This document shows, one piece after another, positions 57,518-64,000 of a stretch of DNA of 64,000 nt. Every line of letters starts with the position of its first letter. The stretch's first letter is position 1. This DNA comes from Terramyces sp. JEL0728 (Eukaryota > Chytridiomycota > Chytridiomycetes > Rhizophydiales > Terramycetaceae), in the NCBI GenBank assembly GCA_027603945.1, contig JADIIU010000057.1, positions 1 through 64,000 on the forward strand, in the 5' to 3' direction. The position numbers and the translations under genes are program-made. A model generated the notes under the pieces. That model was not told where the DNA came from. It ran no database searches and saw only the letters and a list, made by a program, of their open reading frames with translations.

Positions 57518-57708
57518 TACTGATGTGAAATCCCGTTTTGAACATTTGATCATGTTTAGCGACAATATCAGTTAAAATAGCTGATATCGCTCGGTGCCTT
57601 ATGTATACTACTGCCAAGTTATAACGGTTAAACGCGAGGTTTAGCTTACAAATAATCCCAGCTGCAGCTTGTAATTTTAAACTTTTTTTTCTTTTTTTCA
57701 TTTTAATC

Positions 57709-58419
57709 ATGTTTCGATCACTTTCAGTCGTTGCTCGCTCAGTCGCATTCAAGCCATCATTCTCTCAATTAAGATTCGCTTCCAAATGTACGCTTTGTTA
57801 ACCATAGTCGCCGTAGAATTACAACAATCTCTTGCGGAAGAACATAAATACGAATTAGAAAATAAGGAAACTCCAGACTTTTTGCGTGATTTCAAATCAA
57901 GGGGAATCTGGACTGTAATATTGTTATTGATGGTAGATTCAAGACACTGAAGGACAACGTGAAGTTTCGTTGAAGAGAAAGTTTGAAAACGAACACATTT
58001 CCGTTATTTTTTCAACTGATGCTATTTCCGATGCTGTTGAAGAATTTGAGAGTGAAGAAGAACCAATTAGCCCAGTTACAGTTTCTATTCTTATCGAAAA
58101 GGATAACCATGACGGTGCATTGGAAATCACTGCTGTTGCACAAGACGAAACCTTCTTTATTGAAAACGTAACTTATCTAAAGTCCAAATCAGTTGCTCAC
58201 GACAGTTCCGCTGAAGCTGACTGGGTTAGAAGAGGAGACTTTGGAGGACCAAGCTTTTCTGAAATGGACGAAAAGTTGATTGAAACTTTCCACAAGTACA
58301 TTGAGGAAAGAGGATTCGATTCTGAATTGTCCAACTTTGTCGCAGACTATGTCGTTCTCAAGGAACAAAACGAATACGAAAGATGGCTAAAGAACCTTTC
58401 TGAATTCGTTGCAAAATAA
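57709..58419 (+). CDS. MAM33: mitochondrial p32/MAM33-family protein
   Basis: Three exons with introns of 20 nt (about 57787-57806) and 22 nt (about 57921-57942), 222 aa. N-terminal presequence rich in Ser/Arg (MFRSLSVVARSVAFK) targets the matrix. Then GQREVSLKRKFENE, ISDAVEEFESEEE, TVSILIEKD, and the C-terminal LSNFVADYVVLKEQNEYERWL, which together mark the acidic doughnut trimer p32. Roles in mitochondrial ribosome assembly are known. The stop overlaps AATAAA shared with the convergent gene. Confidence 0.9.
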
Positions 58420-58428
58420 ACATTTATT
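58415..58428. terminator. palindromic two-way poly(A) signal, second copy
   Basis: AATAAACATTTATT, identical to 33760-33773, lies between the convergent MAM33 and CorA genes. Their stop codons end 8 nt apart. Confidence 0.65.
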
Positions 58429-59702
58429 CAATTCATTAAAAACCTCTTTAACGCAACACCAGAAATTAGCGAGACCAAAACCATTACCAACACAATTCCT
58501 ACAAACCAAGCCAGGTCGTCGTGTTCCTGGCCAGGCACTTTGACATTCATTCCCCACAAACCGGTAATTATATTCAACCTAACTTAAATATCCAAATACG
58601 GAACCAGAACACTTGCTAAAGTAGTAAGATTGGTAGATATTTCGTTTCCTCTGTTGCTCGCTTGAGTAATTTCAATGTTAATTTGAGCCAAGTAGTGAGA
58701 ATGGCTCCTTGACAACCCCATTTCAAACTGCGCGATATCTTGCTTCATCGTATAAGCGTGATCATAGACGTCTTCAAAATACAGCATGATACTTGCAGTG
58801 GTAGTTGCTTTTAATCTGTTTGCAATCAGCTTGATCAACTCTGGCTTTGAATTGATCAAGCGTTGCAGTTTCATTACCCGTTTTCTTGCTTTACTAATTC
58901 TGCTCAACATGTCGCTCTGATCATTTGCCTTTAAAATCAATACCAAATCATCAATAGAATCGACCTCAGTCTCCAATTGTCGAATGTAAGGCAGGTACTT
59001 GCTTGTTATATCGTCGATAAACAAGTAGCAAAGATAGTCTGGTAAATGGTATTCGGAAATGTTTGGATCCTGCACTAGCCGGTTTGCGACATGAGCGGTA
59101 TGGCTATTTGGAGCCTTGTGAAACTAAATTAACTATGAATACTGTCAAAATACACTCGTGGTAGATTACCATGGAAATGGGGATCGGCTTCACATCTCCT
59201 TGGTAGTCGACTTCAGTTATACTCTTTACAAGAATGTAATTGTATTTCGGGTGAGAGTCTGCTTTTTGTCTTGTGTCTGGGGCCATTATATCATCGATTG
59301 TCAATTGATGTATATCAAATGCATTTGCAAAGATTTGCATATCTTGATGGGTTGGGTTTGAAACGTCAATCCAAAAAGGCTGAGACGAAACCACGTCTAA
59401 AGTTGGCAGCTCGTTGGTTTTTATGTTCATACTATTCAAACTGGTAAAGTGCTTCACTCCAGTTATGTGTGAATAGAATGTAATGTGCAAATGCGCATGG
59501 TCTTGTATTGGTTTGAGGCTGTCAAAGAAATCCACTACTTTTTTAAAGTCAATTGAGGGTTGTGATTTTGAAGATATTTTGGATGGTCTGTCAACTATAT
59601 CGTTGGAAACTTCCAAGTGAACATCTTCATTGGATGAATTGAATATCTCTGGAAATCTCGGTTAGGTTGAGTTTACTCTTTCCTGGGCGATCTGATACTC
59701 AT
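58428..59702 (-). CDS. CorA/ALR-type magnesium transporter
   Basis: Four exons with introns of 20, 19 and 21 nt, 404 aa from the ATG at 59702. N-terminal alpha/beta domain (FWIDVSNPTHQDM, LTIDDIMAPDTRQK), long stalk helices (KARKRVMKLQRLI), then two membrane helices with the selectivity motif GMN in ITGLWGMNVKVPGQ. CorA proteins import Mg as pentamers. This one lacks the long N-terminal extension of yeast ALR1. The last exon is recognisable only after splicing. Confidence 0.88.
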
Positions 59703-59820
59703 TTTTGAAAAATTATTTGTTTACATTTTGACAGTTCACACAACGCATATCGAGTGCAACGCGGCTTAAAGTTAGTGATAGGAGTGGTAAGGGAAACATA
59801 TTAAATATCTCGAGTATACT

Positions 59821-61637
59821 TTATTGACTGCCCCAGACAGCAGAGGTGTCTTCAAATGGTAAATCAAACGAAGTTACAGGCTTTGGTTTATATTCAGTAG
59901 TTTCCTGTTGGAAAGCATGGCCATCAAACTGCGGTTTTATAAAATCACCGCCAGGTAATGTGCGGCTAAACGAGGTATCGAATCCAAACGAGTCAGCGTT
60001 CAATGCATCTACAGGCGGTTGGAATTCCCTTACCGGCGAGCTGGGCTTCATAAACTCTTCAGGGGATATGCCATAGTTTGTCTGTGCTGGTTTCATGAAC
60101 ATATCGGCAGACAAAGTTGGTTTTTGCTGGGTATTATCTTGGATACTAAACTGCTGGAAACCACTTGATATTTCTGAAGATTGAAAATCATTTGAAAATG
60201 AAGCAAAATCATTGTTTGTGCCATGGAAATTATCAAATGGTGTGCTGTCAAACTGCAGCTTTGCGCTTTTTACTGGTTCTGCGCTTTGGAACGCAGTAAA
60301 ATTAGCAGACACCGGCTCCACTTTGGATGAACCCCAATCTCCAACTCTGTTTGGATTCGATTCAAATGAAATAGACTGGAAATCAGCAAACCCAGAAGAT
60401 AACGTTTCTTTGTTTGAATGGGAAGTATTTGATGAGAATTGTATATCTTTAGTGGAAACATGGGTAATTTCTACTTGGCTAGGTCCAACGTTCATTGTAT
60501 TCCCTGTTTCAACTAATTGTGGATTGGATGCAGTGTGAAATGCTCCAAATGAAGCAAAATTTGCAGCGGATGGAGTAGAAATCTCTTTAATCTGCGATTT
60601 TGGTACAGTTGTAGATGCACCAAAAGCAAAATCGTCTCCCAGTAAATCAATAGTATTGGTTTTAACGCTGCCGGTTGATGCGTTATTAAATGTTTGGTTT
60701 GCGTTTCCTTGTGCGGCAGTAGCTGTTTTTGGAACTTTATCAAACTGAAACAAGTCTTCAGCTGGCTTGGTATGGTGAGGGTTCAGATTAGCTTGCATAG
60801 TGGCAAACAAATCAGTGTCGTATTCGGGTTTGACATCTACCGCGCTAGATACAGATGACTGACCAAATATCGAGCTTGAATTGGTAAATTCTTTGAATGC
60901 AGCATACGGATCCTCTTTCTTTTCCACCTGTGTTGCCGGTTTTACAATATTTTGAGCTTTAGGTTGGGCAAATTCAAAATCCAACGGCGATTCCACTGCT
61001 TTCAAGGGATTTCCAATTGAATTGGATCTAGGCGGTGGAATGAACGGCACCGGTTCTACAGCAGTTGATTTTTGCACCGGCATACTGAAGTTATATTGCG
61101 GCTCTTTCTGCAAATTGATTAAATCTGCAGAATCTGGTGCATCATGCGAATGTAAATTTCGGTAACTTCCAAACCGTAACATTTGAACTGGGTTTCGTAA
61201 CTCGCTATTGTCAATTCGTTCTGATTTGACGGGAAATTGAGAAAAAAGAGTTGGTTCGTTTGCAGAGCCGCTCTTCTGATTTAGTTTACTTTGCGAATCC
61301 ATGTTTTGATATCTCAATTTCATATGAGTTCGCACCAAATGCGACCGCCTCTCCTCCTTCATTGGGCCGTATACCTCCATTGCTTTTTGGTTTCCTCCTT
61401 TAATATTCTCCAATTCTTGCTCTGTGAAAATCGAGTTGTAAATGGATTTGATGCGGAAATTGAATTCACGCAGTATTCCAGAGCATTCCTGGCACACAAT
61501 GGTATTGCAGCTTGTATTTACGAAAGTGGGAGACTAGAGTTAGTGAATTGTACTTTATTGCCGCAGTCGAAGCAATATTTATTTGCTTGCTGCCTTATCA
61601 ATTCTTCAAATATTTCCTTCTGACCCTTTTTCTTCAT
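59821..61637 (-). CDS. AGFG/Hrb-type ArfGAP domain protein
   Basis: Two exons with a 20-nt intron (about 61535-61554), 598 aa. The ArfGAP zinc finger is perfect after splicing: C-x2-C-x16-C-x2-C-x4-R with CFDCGNKSPTF and VCQECSGILREF. The usual arginine finger is replaced only in spacing, not in the R after CSGIL. The remaining 480 residues are disordered, with repeated FASF, FADF, FTAF and NPF-less clathrin-adaptor-like phenylalanine pairs. It probably works in vesicle budding or nucleoporin-like contacts. The stop overlaps AATAAA. Confidence 0.85.
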
Positions 61638-61765
61638 TTTTGAAGATTTCCACGTATTTGATGGCGCATTTACAGCGGACACTATTAGAATAGCTAATAG
61701 ATGGTGAATTACAGGGGATAAGATGCGAATTATCCAGATAATAGCTTGCTACAGGCGAATTAAGT

Positions 61766-62806
61766 TTATTGAGAAACCAAGTCTTTAAATTCACCATTGT
61801 TGATGAGCTCTTTAACGATATCTAATCCACCAATCAATTCTCCATTGACGTATAATTGAGGGAAGGTTGGCCAGTCAGAATAGACCTTTAACCCTTGACG
61901 CACCTCTTCATCTTCCAAGATATCAAAAGTGTCAAATTCACACTCTTGATCCTGCAGTATTCCTACTAGCACTCGCGAAAATCCGCACTTTGGCGTGGAA
62001 GGATCGCCCTATAATCAACAAAGGAATACCTTCATGAATAGCACCATCTTGTGTCTATTGATTAATTTCTTTAGTCTGGTGTTTAAATCCTCTTCTTCCG
62101 GTAACATCTTTTGGAACTCACCACTAGCAATCATTTCTTTCAAGATATCAAGCCCGCCAACGAATTCACCATTGACATAGACTGCATATTAGCAACAAAG
62201 TACTCTGTGGGAATGTTGGCCAATCCGAGTATTCTTTCAATCCCTGTCTGACTGACTCATCAGCCAACTATTTTAGCAATAATTACAATATCAAAAGATC
62301 CGTATTCAATATTCAATCCATCCAATAGCTCAACTGTCTGTCTTGAAAACCCGCACCTTGGTTGAGATGGAACTCCCTTCATGAACAACTATGTTAGCGA
62401 AGCGTACCATAACTGGGTGAGAATTTGTCAACGTCTTTAGCTTGTCTTTCATATCCAAAACAACCGGAGCGGTGGTGAATGAAGTGTTTTGATATTTTGA
62501 AGCCAAAGCCGACAATTGTGGTGCATTTGAACCTTCAATCCTTTCAATTTCCTTTCCATCCTTTAAAAATACAAATGTCGGCACAGTTTCAATTTCAAAA
62601 TCCATTGCTAATTCTTCTACTTGCTCAGCATCTACTAAAAAGTAAGACAGCTTTGGAAAATTTCTTGAAGTTTCCTCAAATACAGTGTTCATGTGCAAGC
62701 ATGGTTCATGGAACGAAGCAAAAAAGTTGATAATTGAAATTCCGGACTTGTCAAGCTTGTTGTAGTCCTCAATTGAATTAATTGTATTGACGTTGTGTTT
62801 CGCCAT
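61766..62806 (-). CDS. monothiol glutaredoxin, Trx-Grx-Grx (GLRX3/PICOT-like)
   Basis: Five exons with introns of 19, 19, 22 and 21 nt, 319 aa. Order: thioredoxin-like domain (residues 1-105; the active site reads SFHEPC with one Cys), first Grx with QPRCGFSR and SDWPTFPQ, second Grx with TPKCGFSR and [13 protein letters not shown]. Cytosolic [2Fe-2S] carriers in iron sensing. Yeast Grx3/4 have a single Grx domain, whereas human GLRX3 has two; this protein has the human-like layout. The stop overlaps AATAAA. Confidence 0.9.
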
Positions 62807-63101
62807 ATTAAGTTGAAATTTTTGACCCTAGTGTTATGGATTTTGACCAATCAAGATAGCACAAAATGTTTTCATTTTGGCCAATCAGCTTCTGTCTGGA
62901 CTTTACCACAAAAAACTATCAAATTAATGTCGGATATCTTGAAAGAGCTGATGCAATCACTATGCTGAGATGTGTCGCAGATGAATATCTCAAAGTTTTC
63001 GAATATTCGTTACCAGCACAGCATTACCTCAGTCGTAGAGTATTTATTTGATTGATCACAATGATGAGTAAGGCACATATTGTAACAATCCTACCTCTGA
63101 A

Positions 63102-63968
63102 TCATTTGATATTAATATACAAGAAATTAGATGGGATTTTATTAACATCTTCAGCTGTAGCATTAGATAAATCCCAATTATTAACCTTCATATTAGTTTC
63201 AGCAAACACTGATATTGTTTGAGCAGAATCATCCTCTTCCATTTCCAAAGCTTCAGCCTGAGCCTTTATTCTGTCTTCCTCTCGCTTTTTATAAAAGCAT
63301 TTGTTGTGGAATTTCAAAAAATTTTCTCCTGGCCATTCATTTCGTTTAGCTGGATCAAAAGAGAAACGCTTTCCATTCAATTTCATAATTTCTAGTTGTA
63401 ATTTCTTTTCAGCCTTTTTTTTGGCCACTGGAAATTCATGTTCTTGTAGCGTTTCTACTATATATTCATCTCCTCTTTTGATAATTGTGAAATCAAGCTT
63501 ATCAAATGGAGCATTAAGACGAGACCACATAAGAATTCCATTACGAACGTCCATCACACGATGTTCAGGATTGTCACAGCTATTAGGAGGAAATATGGTA
63601 TCGAAAATTTCTTTACCTACCAAATTGTTTTTTTGGAAATAAGTATATGAAATAATATGGCAGGCATCACAATCTAAATCTTCTTTGCCAGTTAACATAC
63701 AACCGTTATCTCTGTCAAGAACTCTATCCCTAAAAGATTGCTGATTTAGATCTGTCCCATTGCTTCCTCTACTAACACTGCTGATAGCGGACTTTGTTCT
63801 TTTCAATGGTGTTTTATATGCATTTTGATTGATGACATTGATTATTAGTGCTGTGTCTTCTGTATTGCCAGAGGTTAGTAAAGATAGTGGGAGTCCCCCT
63901 TTAAGAGCAGCACTTTCCAAATTGCCTATTATTAATTCTTGTTGATACCAATATGCAGAGTTATACAT
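63102..63968 (-). CDS. HNH nuclease domain protein (possibly incomplete at 5' end)
   Basis: At least 288 aa. The HNH module reads RDNGCMLTG, then CDACHIISYTYFQ (metal His) and MDVRNGILMWSRLN with the Asn. C-terminal half is Lys/Glu-rich and helical (KKAEKKLQLEIMKL, KKREEDRIKAQAEAL). The first ATG at 63968 is preceded by TACTGATTTAG, which looks like an intron end, so an upstream exon may lie beyond the window. Such HNH proteins are expanded in Mucoromycota and chytrids and may be conflict or effector nucleases; direct target unknown. Confidence 0.75.
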   Translation of the reverse strand: MYNSAYWYQQELIIGNLESAALKGGLPLSLLTSGNTEDTALIINVINQNAYKTPLKRTKSAISSVSRGSNGTDLNQQSFRDRVLDRDNGCMLTGKEDLDCDACHIISYTYFQKNNLVGKEIFDTIFPPNSCDNPEHRVMDVRNGILMWSRLNAPFDKLDFTIIKRGDEYIVETLQEHEFPVAKKKAEKKLQLEIMKLNGKRFSFDPAKRNEWPGENFLKFHNKCFYKKREEDRIKAQAEALEMEEDDSAQTISVFAETNMKVNNWDLSNATAEDVNKIPSNFLYINIK

Positions 63969-64000
63969 CCTAAATCAGTATTCGCTAATAATGATCCTGG

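Noticed and set aside
57372..57752. 126-aa minus-strand frame over the end of the Crinkler-like gene and the start of MAM33
   Set aside because: It runs antisense to the presequence exon of MAM33, which is firmly identified.
61606..61797. 63-aa minus-strand frame before the ArfGAP gene
   Set aside because: It overlaps the first ArfGAP exon in another frame.
62866..63051. 61-aa plus-strand frame between GLRX3 and the HNH gene
   Set aside because: Short, no domain, composition of intergenic sequence.

Overview
This is a gene-dense eukaryotic (fungal) window, not bacterial. Chitin synthase, fungal Zn2Cys6 regulators and MATA-type HMG boxes indicate a fungus. Kinesin-13, a GLRX3-like protein with two glutaredoxin domains, a UPF0538/C2orf76 homologue and class A-like seven-helix receptors point outside Dikarya, to an early-diverging lineage; I cannot name the species. 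About 46 protein genes fit in 64 kb. I see no tRNA, rRNA, CRISPR array or transposon.

The genome architecture is striking. I could resolve about 90 introns by protein continuity, and nearly all are 18-24 nt long (GT...[CT]TAA[CT]..AG). Multi-exon models built with them give exact triplet-length CDSs. Many genes have a TATA box only 24-34 nt before the ATG, and about a third have AATAAA overlapping the stop codon, so UTRs must be tiny. Two unrelated convergent gene pairs share the same 14-bp palindrome carrying a poly(A) signal on each strand.

Layout. 0.2-3.5 kb: secreted lipoxygenase and TRM6. 3.5-19.4 kb: nine intronless HMG-box paralogues in two groups (3 + 6), split by UPF0538, a GH18 chitinase, an unknown protein, histidinol-phosphate aminotransferase and a PAF-acetylhydrolase-like lipase. 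19.6-31.9 kb: an orphan, a borealin-like protein, exocyst SEC15, two bulb-type lectins, a chitin synthase, kinesin-13 and a Pho80-like cyclin. 32.3-39.8 kb: kynurenine 3-monooxygenase, carboxypeptidase Y and twin Zn2Cys6 factors. 40.7-48.2 kb: twin GPCR-like proteins and two related P450s flanking CCT4. 48.4-54.0 kb: a DUF6593-like protein, a small membrane protein, aspartyl aminopeptidase, a forkhead factor, an F-box-like/ankyrin protein and a FAM86-type methyltransferase. 54.2-64.0 kb: three PLAC8 proteins, a Crinkler-like NTPase, p32/MAM33, a CorA/ALR Mg transporter, an AGFG-type ArfGAP, GLRX3 and an HNH nuclease.

Housekeeping genes carry the micro-introns. The tandem or clustered lineage-expanded families (HMG, lectins, PLAC8) are single-exon with their own TATA boxes. 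The main candidate for an undescribed system is the HMG array: nine divergent DNA-binding proteins sharing a box and a short C-terminal motif, possibly a mating-identity or developmental regulator family. That function is inference.
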